Shown here: one piece after another, positions 17,574 to 25,778 of the stretch
Position numbering within the stretch: position 1 is the stretch's first letter
Layout of the letters: every line of letters begins with the position of its first letter
NCBI GenBank assembly: GCA_025361485.1
Contig: JANYLA010000132.1
Span: forward strand, 1 to 38,764
Direction: 5' to 3'
DNA length: 38,764 nt
Source of the DNA: Bacteroidales bacterium
GTDB lineage: Bacteria; Bacteroidota; Bacteroidia; Bacteroidales; Tenuifilaceae
Program-made: the position numbers and the translations under genes
The notes under the pieces: generated by a model
Seen by the model: only the letters and a program-made list of their open reading frames with translations
Told to the model about the DNA's origin: nothing
The model's database searches: none

Positions 17574-17599
17574 AACCCAGATAATTCTGGGTTTTTTTT
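17574..17599 (+). terminator. Intrinsic terminator after the superoxide dismutase gene
   Basis: The 8-bp stem AACCCAGA/TCTGGGTT has loop TAAT and is followed by a run of eight T residues overlapping the end of the stem. Confidence 0.9.
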
Positions 17600-17773
17600 G
17601 AAATTTTTAGTGTAGTTTTCTATTTTTCAAACGTTCGTATAATTATGAGTAATTTTTTAACCTAAGTGCACTAAAATTCTTATTTTTACAAATGGGGAAT
17701 AGTACTTATTTGATGGGGACGATAAGTATTTTACAGCTTAAATAATTGTTATTCAGTAAATTAATAATTGTAT

Positions 17774-17809
17774 TATATAAAAACTCCTTCATTAATGAGT
17801 TTTTATATA
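17774..17809 (+). promoter_or_regulatory. Leader hairpin upstream of accD
   Basis: A perfect 13-bp inverted repeat, TATATAAAAACTC (17774-17786) and GAGTTTTTATATA (17797-17809), encloses a 10-nt loop. It ends 19 nt before the accD ribosome-binding site. The right arm contains a T5 run, so the structure could be a weak attenuator, a regulator-binding site, or an mRNA-binding target of the carboxyltransferase. The choice between these is speculation. Confidence 0.6.
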
Positions 17810-17828
17810 GTGTCTTTTAAATTTAATT

Positions 17829-17836
17829 GGAGGTGG
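17829..17836 (+). promoter_or_regulatory. Unusually strong Shine-Dalgarno sequence of accD
   Basis: GGAGGTGG lies 5 nt before the accD ATG and can pair with six bases of the 16S anti-Shine-Dalgarno. None of the other genes checked here has a comparable site, in keeping with the general Bacteroidota absence of Shine-Dalgarno initiation. Confidence 0.8.
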
Positions 17837-17841
17837 ATTAA

Positions 17842-18669
17842 ATGGCATGGTATAGCAATTCAACATCAGAAAAAAAGAAGGTTAAAAAGGATCTATGGAT
17901 TCGTTGCAGTAAATGTGGCTCTCATGTGTTTATTAGTAATTGGAAAGAGAATCTAAATGTATGTCCGCAATGCAACTATCATGGAAGTATTACTTCATGG
18001 GAAAGAATATCACAGACTTTTGACGACAACTCATTTAAAGAACTTTTCTCAAATATCAGTCCAGTTGACTCCCTTAAATTTATTGATTTGAATGGGAGCT
18101 ACCATAGCAAAATTGAATCAAATATAAAGAAAACGGGCATTAACGAGGCCGTAATAACCGGATACGGCAAGATAAATGGGATTGATGCTGTTACGGCAAT
18201 AATGGATTTCAGATTTCTTGGAGGTAGTTTAGGAAGTGGAACCGGAGAAAAGATATTATTAGCCTCAAACTTTGCCTACGATAACAGCTTCCCATACATC
18301 GTTTTTTCAGCATCGGGAGGCGCAAGAATGCAAGAAGGGACTTTATCGCTCATGCAAATGGCCAAAACATGTGCCGGCGTTGCAAGATTAAAACAGAAAA
18401 AGATACCATACATATCGGTTTTAACAAATCCAACGACAGGAGGTGTTTCAGCTAGTTATGCTATGGTAGGGGATTTGAATATAGCCGAGCCTGGTGCTTT
18501 AATCGGTTTTGCAGGTAGACGCGTTATTGAACAGACAATTGGAGAGAAACTACCTGACGATTTCCAAACCTCTGAGTATTTACTTGAGCATGGTTTTGTC
18601 GACACCATTGTCGAGAGAAAAGATATGAAGGACTATTTAAGCAAGGTTTTGGGATACTATAACCGATAA
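17842..18669 (+). CDS. accD: Acetyl-CoA carboxylase carboxyltransferase subunit beta
   Basis: AccD and AccA form the tetrameric carboxyltransferase that moves CO2 from biotin-BCCP to acetyl-CoA, giving malonyl-CoA for fatty-acid synthesis. The N-terminal zinc ribbon is complete (Cys22, Cys25, Cys41, Cys44). The crotonase-like core shows ASGGARMQEGTLSLMQMAKT, NPTTGGVSASYAMVGD and GFAGRRVIEQTIGE. The length of 275 is normal. It opens a tight operon with accA (39 nt) and the OadA-AccB fusion. A leader hairpin and a strong ribosome-binding site precede it, suggesting translational or attenuation control not seen at neighbouring genes. Confidence 0.97.
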   Translation: MAWYSNSTSEKKKVKKDLWIRCSKCGSHVFISNWKENLNVCPQCNYHGSITSWERISQTFDDNSFKELFSNISPVDSLKFIDLNGSYHSKIESNIKKTGINEAVITGYGKINGIDAVTAIMDFRFLGGSLGSGTGEKILLASNFAYDNSFPYIVFSASGGARMQEGTLSLMQMAKTCAGVARLKQKKIPYISVLTNPTTGGVSASYAMVGDLNIAEPGALIGFAGRRVIEQTIGEKLPDDFQTSEYLLEHGFVDTIVERKDMKDYLSKVLGYYNR

Positions 18670-18708
18670 TCTACATTTCAATAATTTGGTTTTAACATCT
18701 AATAGAGA

Positions 18709-19587
18709 ATGATTATGGAACGAGAGTTAAATTTGGTGGAAAATGAAATATTAGATAATGAACTTCAGAAAGTGTCTGATTTCTCAGATCTTTCACCTTG
18801 GGAAATTGTTCAGATTAGCCGTCATTCGAAAAGACCTATTTTGCAGGATTACCTATCACTTGTCTTTACTAATTTTGTAGAACTGCACGGAGATAGATTC
18901 TATTCTGATGACAAAGCAATTATTGGAGGTTTTGCCGAAATTGGTAAGCATAAAGTTATGCTTATTGGCCATAATAAAGGTAAAAGCACAAATGAGAATA
19001 TCGAAAGAAATTTTGGCATGCCAAAACCAGAAGGATATAGGAAGGCACTTAGGCTGATGAAATTAGCTGAAAGCTATAACCTGCCAATAGTAACCATTAT
19101 TGATACTCCTGGTGCTTTCCCTGGAATTGAAGCGGAGGAAAGAGGACAGGCAGAAGCCATTGCAAGAAACCTGACAGAAATGTCAATTCTTGAGGTACCT
19201 ATCATTTCAGTTGTTATTGGTGAAGGTGGAAGTGGTGGCGCGCTAGGAATTGGGGTTGGTGATAGGATACTTATGCTTTCGAATGCAATTTATTCGGTTA
19301 TATCACCCGAAGGATGCGCATCAATTCTTTGGCGAGATGCCAAATTTGCACCTGATGCAGCAACAGCGCTAAATCTTACTGCAGGTGCTTTACTAAAGCA
19401 TGGCGTAATCGATCAAATAATACAGGAGCCCCTTGGTGGTGCTCATGAAAACTACGAAGAAGTTGCTGATTCTCTGAAGAAAGCAATTATTAAAAATATT
19501 TCATCATTAAATACACTTTCAGCTAAAGAACTTGTTCATAACCGATTTATGAAATATTCTGGTATTGGTGCATTTTTAACAAATTGA
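18709..19587 (+). CDS. accA: Acetyl-CoA carboxylase carboxyltransferase subunit alpha
   Basis: This is the partner of AccD. Family motifs are SPWEIVQISRHSKRP, the ELHGDRFYSDD stretch, IGHNKGKST, RNFGMPKPEGYRKALRLMK, IDTPGAFPGIEAEERGQ, the glycine-rich GEGGSGGALGIGVGDR and SPEGCASILWRD, all in order. The length of 292 is slightly short of the ~317 in enterobacteria, with a shortened N-terminal helix. Two ATGs (18709 and 18715) are possible starts. It is followed after 12 nt by the fusion gene, so the three are certainly one transcription unit. Confidence 0.96.
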   Translation: MIMERELNLVENEILDNELQKVSDFSDLSPWEIVQISRHSKRPILQDYLSLVFTNFVELHGDRFYSDDKAIIGGFAEIGKHKVMLIGHNKGKSTNENIERNFGMPKPEGYRKALRLMKLAESYNLPIVTIIDTPGAFPGIEAEERGQAEAIARNLTEMSILEVPIISVVIGEGGSGGALGIGVGDRILMLSNAIYSVISPEGCASILWRDAKFAPDAATALNLTAGALLKHGVIDQIIQEPLGGAHENYEEVADSLKKAIIKNISSLNTLSAKELVHNRFMKYSGIGAFLTN

Positions 19588-19599
19588 TAAAATCTTAAT

Positions 19600-21537
19600 A
19601 TGAGCGATAAGATAAAATTAAGAATTACAGATACTACTCTTAGAGATGGTCATCAGTCATTATGGGCAACCAGAATGCGAACCGATGATATTTTAGGTAT
19701 AATTGAAACTATTGATTCTGTTGGTTACTACTCACTCGAAGTTTGGGGTGGTGCAACTTTTGATGTTTGCTTAAGGTTTCTTCGAGAGGATCCTTGGGAT
19801 CGTTTAAAATTAATCAAGGCTCAAGCAAAACACACTCCGTTGCAAATGCTTTTAAGAGGGCAGAATATTGTTGGATACAAAAACTATCCCGATGATCTTG
19901 TTGACCGATTTGTTGCAACCGCACACGAAACCGGTGTTGATATATTCCGAATATTTGATGCGCTGAATGATTCCCGAAATCTGCAATCTGCAATTAAAGC
20001 GGTAAAGAAGTATGGAGGTCATGCTCAGGGAACGCTATCTTATACAATCAGCCCAGTTCACACTGTAGAAAAGTATGTTAGTGATGCCAGGGAGCAAATT
20101 AACATGGGTATCGATTCCTTATGTATCAAGGATATGGCTGGTTTACTTTCTCCAACAGGAGCCAAATCACTGGTAGCAGCATTAAAAAAAGAACTTGATA
20201 TTCCAGTGCAGATTCATTGTCACGCTACAAGTGGTATGGCTGTTTCAGCTTATCTTGAGAGTGTTAGAGCTGGAGCTGGGGCTATTGACTGTGCAGTATC
20301 ATCAATGGCTGGTTTCTCTTCGCAACCTCCGGTTGAAACTATGGTTGCAATTCTAAATGAAACTGAGTTTAAGACAGATTTGAATCTTGACGCTATTCGA
20401 AAAGTTAATAAGTATTTTGCAGATCTTTCTCCACAAAGAACTAAGTGTAGAGGCTATGAACCTTCCATCGACTCCGAAATCCTTATTCATCAAATCCCAG
20501 GAGGAATGATTTCTAACTTCCGCTCACAGTTGGAGCAACAAGGGGTTATCGAAAAATTACCAGAAGCTCTTGAGGAGGTTACAAGGGTTAGAAAAGATTT
20601 TGGTTATCCTCCATTAGTTACACCTACAAGTCAGATTGTTGGGACTCAGGCTGTAATGAATGTGATTACTGGCGAAAGGTATAAGGTAGTGCCCCAGGAA
20701 GTTAAAAACTATGTGAAAGGACTCTATGGGCGCTCTCCTGCACCCATAGATCCCGAGTTTATTAAGAAAATATTAGGTGATGAAAAACCAATTGATCATC
20801 GGCCTGCTGATGATCTGAAGGATGCTCTTCCTAATGCTACTGCTAATATCCCTGATCCAAAGCTAATCAAAAATGAAAATGATATTCTTTCATACTTAAT
20901 TTTCCCTGAGGTAGCTCTAGAGTATTTTAAATGGAGAGCATTACCCGAGGATAAACGACCTAAAACTCCTGCTCAGATTGAAGCAGAAATTCTTTTGGGT
21001 AAACCTGAATCAGAACCTATTTCAACAATATCTAGTTTAGCATCTGGAAATGGAAAAGCAATGCTTCACCCCGATGATTATAGCGGTATGAATGCTATTA
21101 TTGAAAAGGTCTCAAAACACCAATTTAATGAGTTGATTATTCGCAAAGGTGATTTTCATTTTACCATGAAATCAGGAAATGGAAGTTCCCAAAGTTCATA
21201 TTCTAATGAACATGTTGCTGAGCCTGTTGTTGAAGAAACTCTCAAGGAAGTTAATGAATCGAAAAGCGTCAGTTCCAAACAACTTGAGAATGAATATAAG
21301 GATACCATTAATTCAGTAATGGCTGGTACTTTTTACCGTTCAGCAGGTTCTGGTAAACCATCTTTTGTTGAGGAAGGTTCATCGGTTAAAAAAGGGGATA
21401 CAATCTGTATTCTTGAGGCCATGAAACTTTTCAATGAAATTGAAGCACCTTTTGATTGCAAGATTCTAAAGATTCTAGTTGAAAATGGAGTTTCAGTTTC
21501 GAAAGGTTTACCGCTAATGTCTGTAGAAAAAGTTTAA
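19600..21537 (+). CDS. Pyruvate/oxaloacetate carboxyltransferase (PycB/OadA-like) fused to a complete AccB-like biotin carrier
   Basis: Residues ~5-470 are the biotin-dependent carboxyltransferase of pyruvate carboxylase B or oxaloacetate decarboxylase alpha. It has TTLRDGHQS at the start, the probable carboxylated Lys177 in CIKDMAG, the metal ligands His206 and His208 (HCHATSG), and the PSQIVG-like TPTSQIVGTQA block. The C-terminus differs from a plain OadA tail. Residues ~494-530 resemble the AccB N-terminal region (MNAIIEKVSKHQFNELII). Residues ~573-645 carry AccB's own hallmark MAGTFYR, the CILEAMKLFNEIEA biotinylation motif with Lys609, and a typical ending. The polypeptide could therefore serve both its own carboxyltransferase and AccAD encoded just upstream. 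It lacks a biotin carboxylase and any Na+-pump subunit. Whether it carboxylates pyruvate or decarboxylates oxaloacetate cannot be told from sequence. Confidence 0.9.
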   Translation: MSDKIKLRITDTTLRDGHQSLWATRMRTDDILGIIETIDSVGYYSLEVWGGATFDVCLRFLREDPWDRLKLIKAQAKHTPLQMLLRGQNIVGYKNYPDDLVDRFVATAHETGVDIFRIFDALNDSRNLQSAIKAVKKYGGHAQGTLSYTISPVHTVEKYVSDAREQINMGIDSLCIKDMAGLLSPTGAKSLVAALKKELDIPVQIHCHATSGMAVSAYLESVRAGAGAIDCAVSSMAGFSSQPPVETMVAILNETEFKTDLNLDAIRKVNKYFADLSPQRTKCRGYEPSIDSEILIHQIPGGMISNFRSQLEQQGVIEKLPEALEEVTRVRKDFGYPPLVTPTSQIVGTQAVMNVITGERYKVVPQEVKNYVKGLYGRSPAPIDPEFIKKILGDEKPIDHRPADDLKDALPNATANIPDPKLIKNENDILSYLIFPEVALEYFKWRALPEDKRPKTPAQIEAEILLGKPESEPISTISSLASGNGKAMLHPDDYSGMNAIIEKVSKHQFNELIIRKGDFHFTMKSGNGSSQSSYSNEHVAEPVVEETLKEVNESKSVSSKQLENEYKDTINSVMAGTFYRSAGSGKPSFVEEGSSVKKGDTICILEAMKLFNEIEAPFDCKILKILVENGVSVSKGLPLMSVEKV

Positions 21538-21767
21538 CTAACCCCATAAGAATAAACACAGATAATTTTTTGTATATTCAAATTTGGATGACCGTTCACG
21601 AATATTATTCTAAAAAAAAAGGATTTTATGTTTTAATTTTATGTTATTGAACATTTATAGCAGCTTAATTGTTATGATTATGCTAGTGAAATAATTGTAA
21701 ATAATAACTTGTTTTATAAATTTATTTATTGAAATAGTCTCATAAATAGAAACTTGAATCGTTTTTC

Positions 21768-21795
21768 AAAGACTTGGAACTTCCAAGTCTTTTTT
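21768..21795 (+). terminator. Intrinsic terminator of the accD-accA-fusion operon
   Basis: AAAGACTTGG and CCAAGTCTTT pair over 10 bp (12 bp counting the AA/TT closing the loop) and run into six T residues. It lies about 230 nt beyond the operon's last stop, so there is a long 3' untranslated region unless an earlier terminator was missed. Confidence 0.88.
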
Positions 21796-21880
21796 ATTTT
21801 TAGCTATCCCCTAACTACATTCTGTTTTTTATAGTGATATACAACATATATTTAAAAAAATCAATTTCCATTTAACAGAA

Positions 21881-21900
21881 TACATTTGCAATGTACATTG
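21881..21900 (+). promoter_or_regulatory. pckA -7 box and overlapping 12-bp palindrome
   Basis: TACATTTG (21881-21888) is an exact TAnnTTTG match 44 nt before the pckA ATG. It is immediately followed by the perfect palindrome CAATGTACATTG (21889-21900), which would cover the transcription start and is placed like an operator. No convincing -33 TTTG was found. Confidence 0.5.
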
Positions 21901-21932
21901 ATTCAATTGATTGATTTTTTAATTCTATATCT

Positions 21933-23549
21933 ATGACAAGCATTAGTTTAGCTGAATACGGAATTGCCACTCCTGAAGAGATAATCTATAATCCGAGTTA
22001 CGATTTATTGTATACTCGCGAAACTGATAAAAACCTTGAAGGTTTTGAAAGGGGTTTTCTAACAAACCTTGGAGCAATTAATGTTGATACAGGAATCTTT
22101 ACAGGTCGTTCGCCTAAAGATAAATATATAGTAAAAGACAGCTCATCTGAGAATAATGTATGGTGGGCTGAAAATGGTAAAAAAAGTTCAGATAATAAAC
22201 CCATTACACCTGAGATATGGGAGCATTTGAAAAATATTAGTGCAGAGCAGCTAAGCGGAAAAAAGCTTTATGTTGTTGATGCCTATTGTGGAGCAAATGT
22301 TGATACTCGTATATGCGTCCGCTTTGTTATGGAAGTAGCATGGCAGGCTCACTTTGTTAAGAATATGTTTATTCGACCAACTAATGAGGAGTTAAAAACT
22401 TTTATACCTGATTTTGTTGTTCTTGTTGCTTCAAAAACATCAAACCCCAAATGGAAAGAGCAGAATCTCAACAGCGAAGTGTATGTTGCTTTCAATCTTA
22501 GTGAAAGGATGGCAGTAATTGGTGGTACTTGGTATGGTGGAGAGATGAAAAAGGGAATCTTCTCTATTATGAACTACTACTTGCCTCTTAAGGGCATAGC
22601 ATCAATGCATTGTAGCGCAAATGTTGGCAAGAAAGGGGATGTTGCGATATTTTTTGGTCTTTCGGGTACGGGAAAAACAACTCTTTCAGCCGATCCTAAT
22701 CGCGCGCTAATAGGCGATGATGAACATGGTTGGGACGATAATGGTGTATTTAATTACGAAGGGGGTTGCTATGCGAAGTGTATAGATCTTAATCCAGCTA
22801 ATGAACCAGATATTTATGCTGCCATTCGTCGTGATGCACTTCTCGAAAACCTTGAAATAGATAATGAAGGAGCGATAGATTTTAAATCTAAAAGTAAAAC
22901 TCAAAATACTCGGGTCTCTTACCCAATTTACCATATTGATAATATTGTTAAACCAATTTCAAAGGCGGGTCATGCTCAATTTGTAATTTTCTTAACCGCT
23001 GATTCCTTTGGCGTTTTACCTCCTGTTTCAAGGCTTACTTCTGAACAGACCCAATACCATTTCCTAAGCGGATTTACAGCCAAATTAGCTGGTACTGAGC
23101 GTGGAGTAACTGAACCTCAGCCTACATTTAGCAGCTGTTTTGGACAACCGTTTCTTATGCTTCACCCAACTGTTTATGCAAAAGAGTTGGTGAAAAAGAT
23201 GGAGAAATATGGTCTGAAAGCTTATCTCGTTAATACAGGATGGATTGGTGGTTCCTATGGTGTTGGTAAGCGAATTGATTTGCCATCAACCCGAGCTCTA
23301 ATAAATGCAATTCTTGATGGAAGTATCGAGAATTCCGAGTTTGAAACTATTCCAATCTTTAATCTGCAGGTCCCAAAAGCAGTAAAAGGAGTTGACTCAA
23401 AATTCTTAAACCCTCGCAATAGTTGGCCAAATCCAACCGATTGGGATAATGCTGCTCGAAACTTAGGTGAACTGTTTATTAAGAACTTCGAGAACTTCAC
23501 CGATAATGAAGCTGGTAAAAAGTTAATTGAGGCTGGTCCAAAAGCCTAG
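21933..23549 (+). CDS. pckA: Phosphoenolpyruvate carboxykinase (ATP)
   Basis: PckA interconverts oxaloacetate plus ATP with phosphoenolpyruvate, CO2 and ADP. In fermentative Bacteroidota it often runs in the CO2-fixing direction on the way to succinate. It has 538 residues, the normal ATP-type length. The substrate site [11 protein letters not shown] lies near residue 55, the metal-site HCSANVG near 230, the kinase loop GLSGTGKTT at 242-250, and IGDDEHGW just after. It is monocistronic between two strong terminators. Its position next to the carboxyltransferase operon suggests a joint C3/C4 node, which is inference from location only. Confidence 0.98.
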   Translation: MTSISLAEYGIATPEEIIYNPSYDLLYTRETDKNLEGFERGFLTNLGAINVDTGIFTGRSPKDKYIVKDSSSENNVWWAENGKKSSDNKPITPEIWEHLKNISAEQLSGKKLYVVDAYCGANVDTRICVRFVMEVAWQAHFVKNMFIRPTNEELKTFIPDFVVLVASKTSNPKWKEQNLNSEVYVAFNLSERMAVIGGTWYGGEMKKGIFSIMNYYLPLKGIASMHCSANVGKKGDVAIFFGLSGTGKTTLSADPNRALIGDDEHGWDDNGVFNYEGGCYAKCIDLNPANEPDIYAAIRRDALLENLEIDNEGAIDFKSKSKTQNTRVSYPIYHIDNIVKPISKAGHAQFVIFLTADSFGVLPPVSRLTSEQTQYHFLSGFTAKLAGTERGVTEPQPTFSSCFGQPFLMLHPTVYAKELVKKMEKYGLKAYLVNTGWIGGSYGVGKRIDLPSTRALINAILDGSIENSEFETIPIFNLQVPKAVKGVDSKFLNPRNSWPNPTDWDNAARNLGELFIKNFENFTDNEAGKKLIEAGPKA

Positions 23550-23563
23550 ATTCTTATATTTAT

Positions 23564-23613
23564 AAAAAAGCAAAGCCTGTCAGGCTTCTAAAACCTGAAA
23601 GGCTTTGCTTTTT
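23564..23613. terminator. Long bidirectional hairpin terminator after pckA
   Basis: Arms of about 19 bp (AAAAGCAAAGCCTGTCAGG against CCTGAAAGGCTTTGCTTTT, one mismatch) are flanked by A and T runs, so it can end transcription from pckA and from the convergent lipoprotein gene. Its CTGTCAGG and CCTGAAAGG halves resemble the two dispersed hairpin motifs at 24.06 and 32.5 kb. Confidence 0.88.
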
Positions 23614-23621
23614 ATCTACTT

Positions 23622-24000
23622 CTATATTTTTTCAAACCTCGCCTCAGTAAGCGCTTTTACTGCTCTGTTCGAGAAAAAATCACATGATGGGAAAACTTTA
23701 AATGCACCGCTCTCCTTATTACCTTGATCGTACATCAATTCTTGATCTTTTTCAGTTAACAATTTCCCATCGGCAATACGTTGAATTCTAGGGTTAGTAA
23801 TGATATCATCTCCGCTGGTTACTTTTATTCCAAACTTCAGCTTGCCTCCGGCAGGAATTTCTTGCAAATTAGGTGTATATTGACCTCCAGCTTTAAGGGT
23901 GATTATTGGCCTTGAGTTTTCATTATCATCCTTTTTACAGCTAAGTATTGTAATTGAAAAATAGGATAAATAGCCCAAGTAATAGTTTTTGTTTCTTCAT
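23622..24000 (-). pseudogene. Small lipoprotein gene with a frameshift in its signal peptide
   Basis: The mature-protein frame (from about 23978 down to 23622) begins at a lipobox, ILSC, followed by KKDD, but lacks an ATG of its own. The ATG at 24000 encodes MKKQKLLLGLFILF in another frame and stops at 23941. Reading the five-base A run at 23957-23961 (T5 on the coding strand) as four bases joins the frames into MKKQKLLLGLFILFSITILSC, a typical signal and lipobox, giving a protein of about 125 residues. The mature domain (LKAGGQYTPN, GKLKFGIKV) is not recognised. Either the gene is inactive, it is phase-variable, or the run is a sequencing error. A TTG at 23978 could start a truncated product. 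It is followed by the bidirectional terminator. Confidence 0.75.
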
Positions 24001-24055
24001 CGCTTTTAAAAATAATATGACTATCCGTTATTATGACTATTTCTTTGAATTCTGC

Positions 24056-24144
24056 GAAATTACTCTGACAGGTTCTTCGAACACTGTCAGAGTAATTTCA
24101 AGGAAAAAATGACCTTTCAGAGTCTTTAGACCTGAAAGAGTCAA
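24056..24144. repeat. Paired hairpin repeat, copy A
   Basis: Hairpin 1 has 16-bp perfect arms, GAAATTACTCTGACAG (24056-24071) and CTGTCAGAGTAATTTC (24084-24099), around a loop GTTCTTCGAACA. Hairpin 2 (24110-24143) has CTTTCAG and CTGAAAG arms with TGAC/GTCA flanks. The same pair in the same order occurs inside the MITE-like element at 32.5 kb. No terminal repeats or target duplication are visible around this copy. Confidence 0.85.
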
Positions 24145-24180
24145 TCGATGGTTCTCGATTAGGTATCTTTGCGAATACTC

Positions 24181-24224
24181 ATAAAAATAAATTGGCTGCA
24201 ATCTTTTGTAAGAGAGCAGCCAAT
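24181..24224 (-). terminator. Intrinsic terminator of the InlB-repeat lipoprotein gene
   Basis: The 9-bp stem ATTGGCTGC/GCAGCCAAT (24191-24199, 24216-24224) is followed on the minus strand by TTATTTTTAT. It lies about 20 nt past the stop of the minus-strand gene that ends at 24243. Confidence 0.75.
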
Positions 24225-24242
24225 ATTATTAATTGGGAATAG

Positions 24243-25496
24243 TTATTTTCTAAACTTTAAAACAACTTGAACAGAACCATCTGCACCTTGCGTAACGGCT
24301 GTAACTTTGAATAAGCCGTAAACATTATCTACAGTTTTAAAAGCATAGATATTATCTACTAATAACTGCTTCGCTTTTTTATTGCTCGAAGTCATTCCAC
24401 TGTTGAAATAGGTTTGAATTGCAGGATCATTTTGGTGTAAAGCATCAAATTGGGTTGTTGTAATTGTGCTTGTTGGAGGTGTGAATAGAGTTAATCTCTT
24501 TGTTGTCCATTGTGAAGGATCAGTTGCTCCTCCTCCAAAAATACCTGTAATATTAGCCCCTGGAGATGAAAGTGTAATGTCATTAATTCTGTTATTAACT
24601 ATATCATGCTCGTAGAAGCATATTAAATCAATTGCGCTTTGATTATTTGAAGCATCAGTTTGATTGTAAATTGTATTTTGGGCTATAGAATAGAATGCTC
24701 CAATTGTTGTATTCGACTGAGCACCCAAAGTAATTACATAAGTTTTCTCAGTGAAGTTTGCGGTAATAGTCTCGTCAGAAGTTGTAGTGGTATAGCTGTA
24801 GGCAGCGCTTGTGCTTACCTCTACACCTCCCTTTGTCCAATTAACAAAAGTGTAGCCAATATTTGGGGTTCCTGTAAGATCTACAGATGTGCCTGTTTGG
24901 TAATTACCTCCACCTGTAACAACTCCTGCGTTTGTAAGGTTTGTATTAACTGTTAACGCATAAACTCTTACAAAATTTGCTGTAATTGTTACATCTTCAG
25001 CAGTTGTCGTATAAGAGTATGTAGCATTTGTACTTAATACATCAACCCCTTTTGTCCAATTTACAAACGCCCATCCTGCCCCTGGAGTGGCAATTAAATC
25101 AACACTGCTACCAGGAAGGTAAGTTCCGCCACCAGTAACTGTTCCTGAACCATTAGGGGTAGATATGTTTAACGTAAGAGCATATGTTTTCAAAGCAAAG
25201 TTTGCTGTTAAGGTAACATCGCCTACAGTTGTTTGGTATGTGAAATTAGCTTCTGTACTTACAACAACATCACCATTTTTCCAATTTACAAAATTGTAAT
25301 CGGCGTTAGCGGTTGCTGTTAAAGCAATATCTTCGCCCGATTTGTATTCGCCGCCACCAGTTACAGATCCGCCAATTGTTGGGTTAGCAGCCACTGTTAA
25401 AGTATACTTTTTGGGTTCAGCATCATCTTTCTTACAAGAAGTGATTATGAGTATTGCTGAAAAGCAAATCAATAGAATTTTAGTGAGTGATTTCAT
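24243..25496 (-). CDS. Lipoprotein with three divergent InlB-type B-repeats
   Basis: This 417-residue surface or periplasmic lipoprotein has a signal sequence ending IITSC, with lipidated Cys21 followed by KKDDAEPKK. Three repeats of about 70 residues follow at about 31-100, 105-175 and 179-248. Each has a GG-(S/T)V-TGGG(E/T/N)Y core, F-VNW in the middle and a TxTANF ending, the pattern of the divergent InlB B-repeat seen in secreted Bacteroidota proteins. Residues ~250-417 form a C-terminal domain I do not recognise, ending in the strand VQVVLKFRK. There is no Por secretion tail, so surface attachment would be through the lipid. Binding or adhesion is a plausible role but not shown. Confidence 0.85.
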   Translation of the reverse strand: MKSLTKILLICFSAILIITSCKKDDAEPKKYTLTVAANPTIGGSVTGGGEYKSGEDIALTATANADYNFVNWKNGDVVVSTEANFTYQTTVGDVTLTANFALKTYALTLNISTPNGSGTVTGGGTYLPGSSVDLIATPGAGWAFVNWTKGVDVLSTNATYSYTTTAEDVTITANFVRVYALTVNTNLTNAGVVTGGGNYQTGTSVDLTGTPNIGYTFVNWTKGGVEVSTSAAYSYTTTTSDETITANFTEKTYVITLGAQSNTTIGAFYSIAQNTIYNQTDASNNQSAIDLICFYEHDIVNNRINDITLSSPGANITGIFGGGATDPSQWTTKRLTLFTPPTSTITTTQFDALHQNDPAIQTYFNSGMTSSNKKAKQLLVDNIYAFKTVDNVYGLFKVTAVTQGADGSVQVVLKFRK

Positions 25497-25595
25497 TGAA
25501 TAAAGTTTATTGGGTTTAAGGGAAATTAATTAGTTGGTTGAGAACATTTGTAAAATCACTTTTTTTTAGATATGTAAAAAAATACATAACGATGA

Positions 25596-25603
25596 CAAAA
25601 GTA
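25596..25603 (-). promoter_or_regulatory. -7 box for the InlB-repeat lipoprotein gene
   Basis: The minus strand reads TACTTTTG, an exact TAnnTTTG match, about 100 nt before the ATG at 25496. No clear -33 element stands upstream. Confidence 0.4.
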
Positions 25604-25730
25604 GAAAAAAAGTTGAAATGATTCCTGTTTATTAAAAATAATGAAGATGTTATTAATCATGTATTAAGCCGTTTAATCAGCTTGTGATTTGATGTTGCTG
25701 TATTTCGATTCAACCATTTGTTGTTTTTGC

Positions 25731-25761
25731 TTTGAATCCAAGAAAATTATTCTCTATTTTG
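25731..25761 (+). promoter_or_regulatory. Promoter of plsY
   Basis: TTTG (25731-25734), a 20-nt spacer and TATTTTG (25755-25761, one base short of TAnnTTTG) are spaced as expected for the Bacteroidota housekeeping sigma factor. The predicted transcription start near 25767 rules out the upstream ATG at 25689 and supports GTG at 25779. Confidence 0.5.
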
Positions 25762-25778
25762 CGAAAAAATTTAGGATT

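Larger units (their letters stand above)
21538..21932. other. Intergenic region between the acc operon and pckA
   Basis: This 395-nt gap contains no credible gene. Nothing recognisable lies in 21538-21767, which is very AT-rich. A strong hairpin terminator (21768-21795), an exact TAnnTTTG box (21881-21888) and a 12-bp palindrome over the predicted transcription start (21889-21900) fill the second half. Confidence 0.7.

Noticed and set aside
24016..24040. Direct repeat TATGACTAT (two copies, 16 nt apart) upstream of the frameshifted lipoprotein gene
   Set aside because: Only two short copies in AT-rich DNA; too little to claim an operator.
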